This document shows positions 13,725 to 27,603 of a stretch of DNA of 64,000 bases, piece by piece. Location of the stretch: NCBI RefSeq assembly GCF_051020955.1, contig NW_027477142.1:1-64000 (forward strand), in the 5' to 3' direction. The position numbers and the translations under genes were made by a program. The stretch comes from Megalopta genalis (Eukaryota > Arthropoda > Insecta > Hymenoptera > Halictidae). Position 1 is the stretch's first letter. The number at the start of each line of letters is the position of its first letter. The notes beneath the pieces are model-generated. The model made no database searches, was not told where the DNA came from, and worked only from the letters and a program-made list of their open reading frames with translations.

Positions 13725-14727
13725 TCAAATCCATGCGAAACAAATGATTTAGCTTCAAATGAATGCGAAGTAGAAGGCTTGGCTTCAAATCCATGCAAAA
13801 CAAATGGTTTAACTACAAATACTTGTGATATACATTATTTAGCTACAACTGCATGCGAAACAAACGAGTTAACTTCAAATCCATGCGATGCACATGATTT
13901 AGCTTCAAATCAATGCGATGTAGAAGGTTTAGCTTCAAATCCATGCGAAACACATTATTTAGCTGCAAATCAGTGCGAAGTAGAAGGCTAGGGTTCAAAT
14001 CAATGCAATGCAAATTGTTCATCTTCAAATACTTGTGAAAGATATGATTTAGCTTCAACTGCATGCGAAACACATGATTTAGCTTCAAATCAATGCGATG
14101 TAGAAGGTTTAGCTTCAAATCCATGCAAAACACATGATTCAGCTTCAAATCAATGCGATGTAGAAGGTTTAGCTTCAAATCCATGCGAAACACCTTATTT
14201 AGCTGCAAATCAGTGCGAAGTAGAAGGCTCGGGTTCAAATCAATGCAATGCAAATGGTTCATCTTCATATACTTGTGAAAGATATGATTTAGCTTCAACT
14301 GCATGCGAAACACATGATTTAGCTTCAAATCAATGCGATGTAGAAGGTTTAGCTTCAAATCCATGCAAAACACGTGATTTATCTTCCAATTAATGCGAAG
14401 TAGAAGGCTTAGCTTCAAATCCATGCGAATCAAATGGTTTAGCTTCAAATACTTGTGATATACGTTATTTAGATTTAACTGCACGCGCAACGAACGAGTT
14501 AGCTTCAAATCCATGCGAAACACATGATTTATCTGCAAATCAATGCGATGAAGAAGGCATAGCTTCAAATCCATGCGAAACAAATGATATAGCTTCAAAC
14601 ACTTGTGGTGTAAGTGATATAGCTTCAAATGAAGACTAATCAAACGAGTTAGCTTCAAAATCCACGCGATACACATGATTTAGCTTCAAATACTAGCGAT
14701 ATAAGTCATGTAGATTCAACTGCAGAC
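13725..14727 (+). repeat. Higher-order repeat D, copy 2
   Basis: Sister of 11,476-12,478. A substitution gives GGCTAGGGTTC, placing TAG at 13,989-13,991 in the + frame that is open in copy 1. The + frame was therefore broken after duplication without other visible change. Confidence 0.9.
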
Positions 14728-16919
14728 GAACCGAACAAGTTAGTGTCAAATCCATGCGGAACACATTATTTAGCTGCAAATCAATGCGATGTAGAAGGTT
14801 TAGCGTCAAGACAATAAGAGGTAGAAAGTTTAGCTTCAAATCAATAGTTTGTAGAAGGTTTAGCTTCAAATCCATGCGATACACATGATTAAGCTTCAAA
14901 TCAATGCGATGTAAATAGTTTGCTTCGAATCCATGCGATACACAAGATTTAGCTTCAAATCAATGCGATGTAGTAGGTTCAGCTTCAAATCCATGCGATA
15001 TAAGTGATATAGCTTCAAAAGCAGGAGGAACAAACGAGGTAGCTTCAATTCCATGCAAGACAAATGCTTTAGCTTCAAATCAATGCGAAGTAGAAGGCGT
15101 AGCTTCAAATCCATGCAAAACACGTGATTTTTCTTCCAATTAATGCGAAGTAGAAGGCTTATCTTCAAATCCATGCGAAACAAAAGGTTTAGCTTCAAAT
15201 TCTTGTGATATACGTTATTTAGATTTAACTGCATGCGCAACGAACGAGTTAGCTTCAAATCCATGCGATACACATGATTTAGCATCAAATCAATGCGATG
15301 TAGAAGGTTTAGCTACAAATCCATGCCATACAAAAGATTTAGCTTCAAATCAATTCGAAGGACAAGGCTTAGATTCAGATCCATGAGAAATAAATGATTT
15401 AGCTTCAAATGAATGCGAAGTAGAAGGCTTAGCTTCAAATCCATGCAAAACAAATGGTTTAGCTACAAATACTTGTGATATACATCATTTAGCTACAACT
15501 GCATGCTAAACGAACGAGTTAGCTTCAAATCCATGCGATACACATGATTTAGCTTCAAATCAATGCGATGTGGAAGGTATAGCTTCAAATCCATGCGATA
15601 CACAAGATTTAGCTTCAAATCAATGCGATGAAGAAGGTGTAGCTTCAAATCCATGCGAAACAAATGATATAGCTTCAAACACTTGGGGTGTAAGTGATAT
15701 AGCTTCAAATGAAGACTAATTAAACGAGTTAGCTTCAAAATCCACGCGATACACATGATTTAGCTTCAAACACTTGCGATATAACTGATGTAGATTCAAC
15801 TGCAGGCTAAACGAACGAGTTAGCTTCAAATCCATGCGAAACACATGATTTAGCTGCAAATCAATGTGATGTAGAAGGTTTAGCTTCAAATCCATGCGAT
15901 ACACAAGATTTAGCTTCAAATCAATGCGATGTAGAAGGTTCATCTTCAAATCCATGCAACACATATGATTTAGCTTCAAATACTTGCGATATAAGTGATA
16001 TAGCTTGAAAAGCTGGAGGAACAAACGAGGTTGCTTCAATTCCATGCTAAACACATGATTTAGCTTCAAATCAATGCGAAGTGGAAGGCGTAGCTTCAAA
16101 TCCATGCAAAACAAATGGTTTAGCTACGAATACTTGTGATATACATTATTTAGCTACAACTGCATGCGAAACTAACGATTTAGCTTCAAATCCATGCGAA
16201 ACACACGATTCATCTTCAAATCAATGCGATGTAGAAGGTTTAGCCTCAAATCAATAAGAGGTAGATGGTTTAGCTTGAAATCAATAGAATATAGAAGGTT
16301 TAGCTTCAAATAAATGCGAAGTAGAAGGTTTAGCTTCAAATCCATACAACACACATGATTTAGATTCAAATCAATTCGAAGGACAAGGCTTAGATTCAAA
16401 TCCATGCGAAACAAATGATTTAGCTTCAAATGAATGCGAAGTAGAAGGCTTGGCTTCAAATCCATGCAAAACAAATGGTTTAACTACAAATACTTGTGAT
16501 AAACATTATTTAGCTACAACTGCATGCGAAACAAACGAGTTAACTTCAAATCCATGCGATACACATGATTTAGCTTCAAATCAATGCGATGTAGAAGGTT
16601 TAGCTTCAAATCCATGCCATACACAAGATTTAGCTTCAAATCAATGCGATGTAGTAGGTTCAGCTTCAAATCCATGCGACACATATGATTTAGCTTCAAA
16701 TACCTGCGATATAAGTGATATAGCTTTAAAAGCTGTAGGAACAAACGAGGTAGCTACAATTCCACGCGATACACATGATTTAGCTTCAAACACTTGCGAT
16801 ATAAGTGATGTAGATTCAACTGCAGGCAAAACGAACGAGTTAGCTTCAAATCCATGCGAAACACATGATTTAGCTGCAAATCAATGTGATGTAGAAGGTT
16901 TAGCTTCAAATCCATGCGA

Positions 16920-17372
16920 TACACATGATTCAGCTTCAAATCAATGCGATGTAGTAGGTTCAGCTTCAAATCCATGCGACACATATGATTTAGCTTGAAA
17001 TACTTGCGATATAAGTGATATAGCTTCAAAAGCTGTAGGAACAAACGTGGTAGCTTCAATTCCATGCGAGATACTTGATTTAGCTTCAAATCAATGCGAT
17101 TTAGAAGGTTTAGCTTCAAGTCCAAGCGTAACACATGATTTAGCTTCAAATACTTGCGATATAGGTGATATAGCTTCGAATACAGGCGAAACGAACGAGT
17201 TAGCTTCAAATCCATGCGAAACACATGATTTAGTTTCAAATCAATGCGATGTAGAAGGTTTAGCTTCAAATCCATGCAAAACACGTGATTTATCTTCCAA
17301 TTAATGCGAAGTAGAAGGCTTAGCTTCAAATCCATGCGAATCAAATGGTTTATCTTCAAATACTTGTGATAT
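16920..17372 (+). repeat. Repeat E, copy 1 (offset 751 bp)
   Basis: Matches 17,671-18,123, sharing AACAAACGTGGTAGCTTC and GCGAGATACTTGATTT. 751 bp is five pentamers plus one base, and one junction (17,542) lies between the copies, accounting for the odd base. Confidence 0.88.
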
Positions 17373-17670
17373 ACATTATTTAGCTACAACTGCATGCGAA
17401 ACTAACGAGTTAGCTTCAAATCCATGCGAGACACATGATTTAACTTCTAATCAATGCGATGTAGAAGGTTTAGCTTCAAATCCACGCGAAACAAATGATT
17501 TAGCTTCAAACACTTGGGGTATAAGTGATATAGCTTCAAATGCAGACTAATCAAACGAGTTAGCTTCAAAATCCACGCGATACACATGATTTAGCTTCAA
17601 ACACTTGCGATATAAGTGATGTAGATTCAACTGCAGGCTAAACGAACGAGTTAGCTTCAAATCCATGCGA

Positions 17671-18123
17671 AACACATGATTCAGCTTCAAATCAATGCGA
17701 TGTAGTAGGTTCAGCTTCAAATCCATGCGACACATATGATTTAGCTTGAAATACTTGCGATATAAGTGATATAGCTTCAAAAGCTGTAGGAACAAACGTG
17801 GTAGCTTCAATTCCATGCGAGATACTTGATTTAGCTTCAAATCAATGCTATTTAGAAGGTTTAGTTTCAAGTCCACGCGTAACACATGATTTAGCTTCAA
17901 ATACTTGCGATATAGGTGATATAGCTTCGAATACAGGCGAAACGAACGAGTTAGCTTCAAATCCATGCGAAACACATGATTTAGTTTCAAATCAATGCGA
18001 TGTAGAAGGTTTAGCTTCAAATCCATGCAAAACACGTGATTTATCTTCCAATTAATGCGAAGTAGAAGGCTTAGCTTCAAATCCATGCGAATCAAATGGT
18101 TTATCTTCAAATACTTGTGATAT
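17671..18123 (+). repeat. Repeat E, copy 2
   Basis: Sister of 16,920-17,372. Divergence begins at ATACGTTATTTAG against ATACATTATTTAG. Confidence 0.88.
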
Positions 18124-18359
18124 ACGTTATTTAGATTTAACTGCATGCGCAACGAACGAGTTAGCTTCAAATCGATGCGAAACACATGATTTAGCTGCAA
18201 ATCAATGCGATGAAGAAGATTTAGCTTCAAATCCATGCGAAACAAATGATATAGCTTCAAACACATGGGGTGTAAGTGATATAGCTTCATATGAAGACTA
18301 ATCAATCGTGTTAGCTTCAAAATACATGCGATGTAGAAGGTTCAGCTTCAAATCCATGC

Positions 18360-19000
18360 GACACATATGATTTAACTTCAAATCAATGGGAAGTAGAAGA
18401 TGTACCTCCCAATCCATGCGAAACAAATGGTTCAGCTTCAAATACTTGTGATATACATGATTTACCTTCAACTGCATGCGAAACAAACGAGTTAGCTTCA
18501 AATCCAAGCGAAACACATGATTTAGCTTCAAATCAATGCGAAATAGAAGGCTTAGCATCAAATCCATGCGACACAAATTATTTAGCTTCATATACTTGCG
18601 ATATAAGTGATATAGCTTCAAATGCAGGCGAAACAAACGAGTGATCTTCAAATCCAAGCGTAACACATGATTTAACTTCAAATCAATGCGAAGTAGAAGA
18701 TTTTGGTTCAAATACATGCAAAACAAATGGTTCAGCTTCAAATACTTGTGATATACATGATTTACCTTCAACTGCATGCGAAACAAACGAGTTAGCTTCA
18801 AATCCAAGCAAAACACATGATTTAACTTGAAATCAATGCGAAGCAGAAGATTTAGGTTCAAATACATGCGAAACAAATGGTTCAGCTTCAAAAACTTGTT
18901 ATATACATGATTTACCTTCAACTGCATGCGAAACAAACGAGTTAGCTTCAAATCCAAGCGAAACACATGATTTAGCTTCAAATCAATGCGATGTAGGAGG
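18360..19000 (+). repeat. Pentameric-state island
   Basis: A short return to the 150-bp pentamer with the marker words CAATGGGAAGTAG, ACGAGTGATC and GATTTACCTTCAACTGC, otherwise typical of 1,363-7,620. The edges are sharp: about 18,350 on the left, just after a junction element at 18,293, and about 19,000 on the right. It interrupts derived-state sequence, which suggests unequal exchange with, or a relic of, the older array. Confidence 0.7.
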
Positions 19001-20259
19001 TTCAGCTTCAAATCCATGCAAAACAAATGGTTTAGCTACAAATACTTGTGATATACATTATTTAGCTACAACTGCATGCGAAATAAACGAGATAGCTTCA
19101 AATCCATGCTATATACATGATTTAGCTTCAAATCAATGCGATGTAGAAGGTTTGGCTTCAAATCCATGCGATACACAAGATTTAGCTTCAAATCAATGCG
19201 ATGTATAAGTTTTAGCTTCAAATCCATGCGAATCAAATGGTTTAGCTTCAAATACTTGTGATATAGGTTATTTAGATTTAACTGAGTGCGCAACGAACGA
19301 GTTAGCTTCAAATCCATGCGAAACACATTATTTAGCTGCAAATAAATGCGATGAAGAAGGTTTAGCTTCAAATCAATAGAATGTAGAAGGTTTAGCTTCA
19401 AGTCAATGCGATGTAGATGGTTTAGCTTCAAATCCATACGAAACACATGATTTAGCTACAAATAAATTCGAAGGACAAGGCTTAGATTCAAATCCATGCG
19501 AAACAAATGATTTAGCTTCAAATGAATGCGAAGTAGAAGGCTTAGATTCAAATCCATGCAAAACAAATGGTTTAGCTACAAATACTTGTGATATACATTA
19601 TTTAGCTACAACTGCATGCGAAACAAACGAGTTAGCTTCAAATCCATACGAAACACATGATTTAGCTTCAAATCGATTCGAAGGACAAGGCTTAGATTCA
19701 AATCCATGCGAAACAAATGATTTAGCTTCAAATGAATGCGAAGTAGAAGGCTTAGCTTCAAATCCATGCAAAACAAATGGTTTAGCTACAAATACTTGTG
19801 ATATACATTATTTAGCTACAACTGCATGCGAAACTAACGAGTTAGCTTCAAATTCATGCGCTACACATGATTTAGCTTCAAATCAATGCGATGTGGAAGG
19901 TTTAGCTTCAAATCCATGCGAAACACATGATTTAGCTTCAAAACAATTCGAAGTACAATGCTTTGATTCAAATCCATGCGAAAGAAATGGTTTAGCTACA
20001 AATACTTGTGATATACATTATTTAGCTACAACTGCATGCGAAACGACCGAGTCAGCTTCAAATCCATGCGATACACATGATTTAGCTTCAAATCAATGCG
20101 ATGTTGAAGGTTTAGCTTCAAATCCATGCGATACACAAGATTTAGCTTCAAATCAGTGCGATGTAGTAGGTTCAGCTTCAAATCCATGCGACACATATGA
20201 TTTAGCTTCAAATACTTGCGATATAAGTGATATAGCTTCAAGTGCAGGCGAAACAAACG
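19001..20259 (+). repeat. Derived-state array segment without junctions
   Basis: NPC/NQC and ATNTCDIHYL/ATTACETNEL monomers with no junction element. The block of marker words around AATTCGAAGGACAAGG recurs at about 19,465 and 19,675, a local repeat of about 210 bp. Nothing gene-like was seen. Confidence 0.65.
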
Positions 20260-20659
20260 AGTGATCTTCAAATCCAAGCGTAACACATGATTTAACTTCA
20301 AATCAATGGAAAGTAGAAGTCTTAGCATCAAATCCATGCAACACAAGTTATTTAGCTTCTCATACTTGCGATATAAGTGATCTAGCTTCAAATGCAGGCG
20401 AAACAAACGAGTGAGCTTTAAATCAAGCGAAACACATGATTTAACTTGAAATCAATGCGAAGTAGAAGATTTAGGTTCAAATACATGCGAAACAAATGGT
20501 TCAGCTTCAAATACTTGTGATATACATGATTTACCTTCAACTGCATGCGAAACAAACGAGTTAGCTTCAAATCCAAGCGAAACACATGATTTAGCTTCAA
20601 ATCAATTCGAAGTAGAAGGCTTAGCTTCAAATCCATGAGAAACAAATGGTTCAGCTTCA

Positions 20660-20970
20660 AACACTTGTGATATACATGATTTTGCCTCAGCTGCATGCGA
20701 AACAAACGATTTAGCTTCACACCCAAGGGAAACACATGATTTAACTTCAAATCAATGCGAAGTAGAAGGCTTAGCAACAAATCCATGGAACACAAATTAT
20801 TTAGCTTCTTATACTTGCGATACAAGTGATATAGCTTCAAATGCAGGCGAAACAAATGGTTTAGCTTCAAATACTTGTGATATACATGATTTAGCTCCAA
20901 CTGCATGCGATACAAACGAGTTAGCTTCAAATCCAAGCGAAACACATGATTTAGCTTCAAATCAATTCGA
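20660..20970 (+). repeat. Repeat F, copy 1 (offset 509 bp)
   Basis: Matches 21,169-21,479 (markers GCAACAAATCCATGG and TTATACTTGCGATACAAG). The offset is one less than 17 monomers because copy 2 lacks a base near 21,170 (GCATCAATACTTG). Confidence 0.8.
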
Positions 20971-21168
20971 AGTTGAAGGCTTAGCTTCAAATCCATGAGA
21001 AACAAATGGTTCAGCTTCAAACACTTGTGATATACATCATTTAACTTCAACTGCAAGTGAAACAAACGAGTTAGCTACAAATTCAAAGGAATCACATCAT
21101 TTAATTTCAAATCAACGCGAACTAGAGTGCTTACCTTCAAATCAATGCGAAACAAATCGTTTAGCATC

Positions 21169-21479
21169 AATACTTGTGATATACATGATTTTGCTTCAGC
21201 TGCATGCGAAACAAACGATTTAGCTTTACACCCAAGGGAAACACATGATTTAACTTCAAATCAATGCGAAGTAGAAGGCTTAGCAACAAATCCATGGAAC
21301 ACAAATTATTTAGCTTCTTATACTTGCGATACAAGTGATATAGCTTCAAATGCAGGCGAAACAAATGGTTTAGCTTCAAATACTTGTGATATACATGATT
21401 TAGCTCCAACTGCATGCGAAACAATCGAGTTAGCTTCAAATCCAAGCGAAACACATGATTTAGCTTCAAATCAATGCGA
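21169..21479 (+). repeat. Repeat F, copy 2
   Basis: Sister of 20,660-20,970, inside the same pentameric island. Confidence 0.8.
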
Positions 21480-22414
21480 AATAGAAGGCTTAGCATCAAA
21501 TCCATGCGACACAAATTATTTAGCTTCATATACATGCGATGCAAGTGATATAGCTCCAACTGCAGGCGAAACACACGACTGAGCTTTAAATCCAAGCGTA
21601 ACACATGATTTATCTTCAAATCAATGGGAAGTAGAAGATTTACCTTAAAATCCATGCGAAACAAATGGTTTAGCTCCAAATACTTGCGATATAAGTGATG
21701 TAGATTCAACTGCAGGCAAAACGAACGAGTTAGCTTCAAATCCATGGGAAGGACATGATTCAGCTGCAAATCAATGCGATGTAGAAGTTTTAGCTTCAAA
21801 TCCATGTGTCACATATGATTTAGCTTCAAATAGTTGCGATATAAGTGATATAGCTTCAAAAGTTGGAGGAACAAACGAGGTGGCTTCAATTCCATGCGAA
21901 ACAAATGATTTAACTTCAAATCGATGCGAAGTAGAAGGCTTAGCTTCAGATCCATGCGAAACACATGAGTCAGCTGCAAATCAATGCGATGTAGAAGGTT
22001 CAGCTTCAAATCCATGCGAAACAAGTGATATAGCTTCAAACACTTCGGATATAAATGATATAGTTTCAAATGTAGACTAATCAAACGAGTTAGCTTCAAA
22101 ATCCACGCGATACACATGATTTAGCTTCAAATATTAGCGATGTAGAAGGTTTAGCTTCAAATCCATGCGATACACAAGATTTAGCTTCAAATCAATGCGA
22201 TGTAGTTGGTTCAGCTTCAAACCCATACGAAACACATGATTTAGCTTCAAATCAATTCGAAGGACAAGGCTTAGATTCAAATCCATGCGAAACAAATGAT
22301 TTAGCTTCAAATCAATGCGATGTAGAAGGTTTAGCTTCAAATCCATGCGATACACATGATTTAGCTTCAAATACTTGCGATATAAGTGATCTAGCTTCAA
22401 ATACAGGCGAAACG

Positions 22415-23378
22415 AACGAGTTAGCTTCAAATCCATGCGAAACACATGATTCAGCTGCAAATCAATGCGATGTAGAAGGATTAGCTTCAAATCCATGCGA
22501 AACACATTATTTAGCTGCAAATCAGTGCGAAGTAGAAGGCTCGGGTTCAAATCAATGCGATTCAAATGGTTCATCTTGAAATACTTGTGAAAGACATGAT
22601 TTAGCTTCAACTGCATGCGAAACAAATGATTTAGCTTCAAATCAATGCGATGTAGAAGGTTTAGCAACAAATCCATGCGATACACATGATTTAGCTTCGA
22701 ATACTTGCGATATAAGTGATATAGCTTCAAATACAGGCGAAACGAACGAGTTAGCTTCAAATCCATGGGAAGGACATGATTCAGCTGCAAATCAATGCGA
22801 TGTAGAAGTTTTAGCTTCAAATCCATGCGAATCAAATGGTTTAGCTTCAAATACTTGTGATATACGTTATTTAGATTTAACTGCGTGCGCAACGAACGAG
22901 TTAGCTTCAAATCCATGCGAAACACATTATTTAGCTTCAAATCAATGCGATGTAGAAGGTTTAGCTTCAAATCCATACGAAACACATGATTTAGCTTTAA
23001 ATCAATTCGAAGGACAAGGCTTATATTCAAATCCATGCGAAACAAATAATTTAGCTTCAAATCAATGCGATGTAGAAGGTTTAGCTTCAAATCCATGCGA
23101 TACACATTATTTAGCTGCAAATAGGTGCGAAGTAGAAGGCTTGGGTTCAAATCAATGCGACTCAAATGGTTCATCTTCAAATACTTGTGAAAGACATGAT
23201 TCAGCTTCAACTGCATGCGAAACACATGATTTAGCTGCAAATCAATGCGATGAAGGAGGTTTAGCTTCAAATCCATGCGAAACAAATGATATAGCTTCAA
23301 ACACTTGGGGCATAAATGATATAGCTTCAATTGAAGACTAATCAAACGAGTTAGCTTCAAAATCCACGCGATACACAT
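22415..23378 (+). repeat. Higher-order repeat G, copy 1 (offset 4,686 bp)
   Basis: Matches 27,101-28,064. Both copies end across a junction (23,333 and 28,019) with the rare left flank ACTTGGGGC or ACTCGGGGC followed by ATAAATG. A third, partial copy of the first half lies at about 24,909-25,400. Confidence 0.88.
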
Positions 23379-25525
23379 GATTTAGCTGCAAATACTTGCG
23401 ATATAAGTGATGTAGATTCAACTGCAGGCGAAACGAACGAGTTAGCTTCAAATCCATGCGAAACACATGATTTAGCTGCAAATCAATGCGATGTAGAAGG
23501 TTTAGCTTCAAAACAATAAGAGGTAGAAGGTTTAGCTTCAAATCAATAGAATGTAGAAGGTTTCGCTTCAAATCAATCCGATGTAGAAGGTTTAGCTTCA
23601 AATCCATACGAAACACATGATTTAGCTTCAAATCATTTCGAAGGACAAGGCTTAGATACAAATCCATGCGAAACAAATGATTTAGCTTCAAATCAATGCG
23701 ATGTAGAAGGTTTAGATTCAAATCCATTCGATACACACGATTTAGCTTCAAATCAATGCGATGTAGTAGGTTCAGCTTCAAATCCATGCGGCACATATGA
23801 TTTAGCTTTAAATACTTGCGATATAAGTGACATAGTTTCAAATGGAGGCGAAACGAACGAGTTAGCTTCAAATCCATGCGATACACAAGAGTTAGCTTCA
23901 AATCAATGCGATGTAGAAGGTTCAGCTTCAAATCCATGCGAAACAAATGATATAGCTTCAAACACTTCGGGTATAAATGATATAGCTTCAAATGAAGACT
24001 AATCAAACGAGTTAGCTTCAAAATCCACGCGATACACATGATTTAGCTTCAAATATTAGCGATGTAGAAGGTTTAGCTTCAAAGCCATGCGATATACAAG
24101 ATTTAGCTTCAAATCAATGCGATGTAGTTGGTTCAGCTTCAAACCCATACGAAACACATGATTTAGCTTCAAATCAATTCGAAGGACAAGGCTTAGATTC
24201 AAAACCATGCGAAACAAATGATTTAGCTTCAAATCAATGCGATGTAGAAGGTTTAGCTTCAAATCCATGCGATACACATGTTTTAGCTTCAAATACTTGC
24301 GATATAAGTGATCTAGCTTCAAATACAGGCGAAACGAACGAGTTAGCTTCAAATCCATGCGAATCACATGATTCAGCTGCAAAGCAATGCGATGTAGAAG
24401 GTTCAGCTTCACATCCATGCGAAACAAATGATATAGCTTCAAACACTTCGGGTATAAATGATATAGTTTCAAATGAAGACTAATCAAACGAGTTAGCTTC
24501 AAAATCCACGCGATACACATGATTTAGCTTCAAATATTAGCGATGTAGAAGGTTTAGCTTCATATCCATGCGATACACATGATTTAGCTTCAAATCAATG
24601 CGATGTAGAAGGTTTAGCTTCAAATCCATGCGATACACAAGATTTAGCTTCAAATCAATGCGATGTAGTAGGTTCAGCTTCAAATCCATGCGGCACATAT
24701 GATTTAGCTTTAAATACTTGCAATATAAGTGACATAGTTTCAAATGGAGGCGAAACGAACGAGTTAGCTTCAAATCCATGCCATACACAAGATTTAGCTT
24801 CAAGTCAATGCGATGAAGTAGGTTCAGCTTCAAATCCATGCGACACATATGATTTAGCTTCAAACACTTGCGATATAAGTGATGTAGATTCAACTGCAAG
24901 CAAAACGAACGAGTTAGCTTCAAATCCATGCGAAACACATGATTCAGCTGCAAATCAATGCGATGTAGAAGGATTAGCTTCAAATCCATGCGAAACACAT
25001 TATTTAGCTGCAGATCAGTGCGAAGTAGAAGGCTCGGGTTCAAATCAATGCGATTCAAATGGTTCATCTTGAAATACTTGTGAAAGACATGATTTAGCTT
25101 CAACTGCATGCGAAACAAATGATTTAGCTTCAAATCAATGCGATGTAGAAGGTTTAGCAACAAATCCATGCGATACACATGATTTAGCTTCGAATACTTG
25201 CGATATAAGTGATATAGCTTCAAATACAGGCGAAACGAACGAGTTAGCTTCAAATCCATGGGAAGGACATGATTCAGCTGCAAATCAATGCGATGTAGAA
25301 GTTTTAGCTTCAAATCCATGCGAATCAAATGGTTTAGCTTCAAATACTTGTGATATACGTTATTTAGATTTAACTGCATGCGCAACGAACGAGTTAGCTT
25401 CAAATCCAAGCGAAACACATGATTTAGCTGCAAATCAATGCGATGTAGAAGGTTTAGCTTCAAATCCATGCGAAACAAATGACATAGCTTCAAACACTTG
25501 GGGTGTAAGTGATATAGCTTCAAAC
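23333..25525 (+). repeat. Higher-order repeat H, copy 1 (2,193-bp tandem unit)
   Basis: Followed directly by copy 2 at 25,526. It carries three junctions (23,333, 23,994, 24,475). 2,193 = 73 x 30 + 3, one extra base per junction. Similarity is very high until about 25,410. Confidence 0.92.
23505..23570 (+). repeat. Double-stop dimer (type example)
   Basis: Two neighbouring monomers read CAATAAGAGGTAGAAGG and CAATAGAATGTAGAAGG, giving TAA and then TAG in the main + frame 30 bp apart. Copies with the first TAA at: 1311, 8541, 9472, 13524, 14815, 16255, 23517, 25710, 30007, 30577, 30848, 32591, 34334, 35354, 37214, 38957, 42830, 46012, 48432, 50341, 53375, 53825, 57071, 57521, 63427. Some copies vary in the second monomer. 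On the - strand the same bases stay open. The wide sharing shows that these stops predate most amplification, which argues against a functional + strand protein. Confidence 0.85.
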
Positions 25526-27603
25526 GAAGACTAATCAAACGAGTTAGCTTCAAAATCCACGCGTTACACATGATTTAGCTGCAAATACTTGCGATATAAG
25601 TGATGTAGATTCAACTGCAGGCGAAACGAACGAGTTAGCTTCAAATCCATGCGAAACACATGATATAGCTGCAAATCAATGCGATGTAGAAGGTTTAGCT
25701 TCAAAACAATAAGAGGTAGAAGGTTTAGCTTCAAATCAATAGAATGTAGAAGGTTTCGCTTCAAATCAATCCGATGTAGAAGGTTTAGCTTCAAATCCAT
25801 ACGAAACACATGATTTAGCTTCAAATCATTTCGAAGGACAAGGCTTAGATACAAATCCATGCGAAACAAATGATTTAGCTTCAAATCAATGCGATGTAGA
25901 AGGTTTAGATTCAAATCCATTCGATACACACGATTTAGCTTCAAATCAATGCGATGTAGTAGGTTCAGCTTCAAATCCATGCGGCACATATGATTTAGCT
26001 TTAAATACTTGCGATATAAGTGACATAGTTTCAAATGGAGGCGAAACGAACGAGTTAGCTTCAAATCCATGCGATACACAAGAGTTAGCTTCAAATCAAT
26101 GCGATGTAGAAGGTTCAGCTTCAAATCCATGCGAAACAAATGATATAGCTTCAAACACTTCGGGTATAAATGATATAGCTTCAAATGAAGACTAATCAAA
26201 CGAGTTAGCTTCAAAATCCACGCGATACACATGATTTAGCTTCAAATATTAGCGATGTAGAAGGTTTAGCTTCAAAGCCATGCGATATACAAGATTTAGC
26301 TTCAAATCCATGCGATGTAGTTGGTTCAGCTTCAAACCCATACGAAACACATGATTTAGCTTCAAATCAATTCGAAGGACAAGGCTTAGATTCAAAACCA
26401 TGCGAAACAAATGATTTAGCTTCAAATCAATGCGATGTAGAAGGTTTAGCTTCAAATCCATGCGATACACATGTTTTAGCTTCAAATACTTGCGATATAA
26501 GTGATCTAGCTTCAAATACAGGCGAAACGAACGAGTTAGCTTCAAATCCATGCGAATCACATGATTCAGCTGCAAAGCAATGCGATGTAGAAGGTTCAGC
26601 TTCACATCCATGCGAAACAAATGATATAGCTTCAAACACTTCGGGTATAAATGATATAGTTTCAAATGAAGACTAATCAAACGAGTTAGCTTCAAAATCC
26701 ACGCGATACACATGATTTAGCTTCAAATATTAGCGATGTAGAAGGTTTAGCTTCATATCCATGCGATACACATGATTTAGCTTCAAATCAATGCGATGTA
26801 GAAGGTTTAGCTTCAAATCCATGCGATACACAAGATTTAGCTTCAAATCAATGCGATGTAGTAGGTTCAGCTTCAAATCCATGCGGCACATATGATTTAG
26901 CTTTAAATACTTGCAATATAAGTGACATAGTTTCAAATGGAGGCGAAACGAACGAGTTAGCTTCAAATCCATGCCATACACAAGATTTAGCTTCAAGTCA
27001 ATGCGATGAAGTAGGTTCAGCTTCAAATCCATGCGACACATATGATTTAGCTTCAAACACTTGCGATATAAGTGATGTAGATTCAACTGCAAGCAAAACG
27101 AACGAGGTAGCTTCAAATCCATGCGAAACACATGATTCAGCTGCAAATCAATGCGATGTAGAAGGATTAGCTTCAAATCCATGCGAAACACATTATTTAG
27201 CTGCAAATCAGTGCGAAGTAGAAGGCTCGGGTTCAAATCAATGCGATTCAAATGGTTCATCTTGAAATACTTGTGAAAGACATGATTTAGCTTCAACTGC
27301 ATGCGAAACAAATGATTTAGCTTCAAATCAATGCGATGTAGAAGGTTTAGCAACAAATCCATGCGATACACATGATTTAGCTTCGAATACTTGCGATATA
27401 AGTGATATAGCTTCAAATACAGGCGAAACGAACGAGTTAGCTTCAAATCCATGGGAAGGACATGATTCAGCTGCAAATCAATGCGATGTAGAAGTTTTAG
27501 CTTCAAATCCATGCGAATCAAATGGTTTAGCTTCAAATACTTGTGATATACGTTATTTAGATTTAACTGCGTGCGCAACGAACGAGTTAGCTTCAAATCC
27601 ATG
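25526..27603 (+). repeat. Higher-order repeat H, copy 2
   Basis: Junctions at 25,526, 26,187 and 26,668 mirror those of copy 1. The copies differ at scattered bases (CGCGTTACAC here, CGCGATACAC in copy 1). After about 27,603 the sequence follows repeat G instead. Confidence 0.92.

Larger units (their letters stand above)
7621..18359 (+). repeat. Derived-state array segment
   Basis: NPC/NQC dimers alternate with short relics of the pentamer. Junction elements lie at about 8,146, 9,226, 10,189, 12,382, 12,741 (variant), 14,631, 15,711, 17,542 and 18,293. Double-stop dimers have their TAA at 8,541, 9,472, 13,524, 14,815 and 16,255. Isolated 1-bp indels break frames, including an extra base near 10,538 and 11,033 and a missing base near 12,612, 13,510 and 14,930. 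It holds three internal duplications, listed separately. No gene is recognised. Confidence 0.8.
20260..21690 (+). repeat. Pentameric-state island
   Basis: The 150-bp pentamer with the same markers as 1,363-7,620 (CACCCAAGGGAAAC, ACGAGTGATC, CAACACAAGTTATT-type). It contains a 509-bp offset duplication and a 360-bp offset repeat. No junction elements occur. The right edge at about 21,690 switches to derived sequence. Confidence 0.75.
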
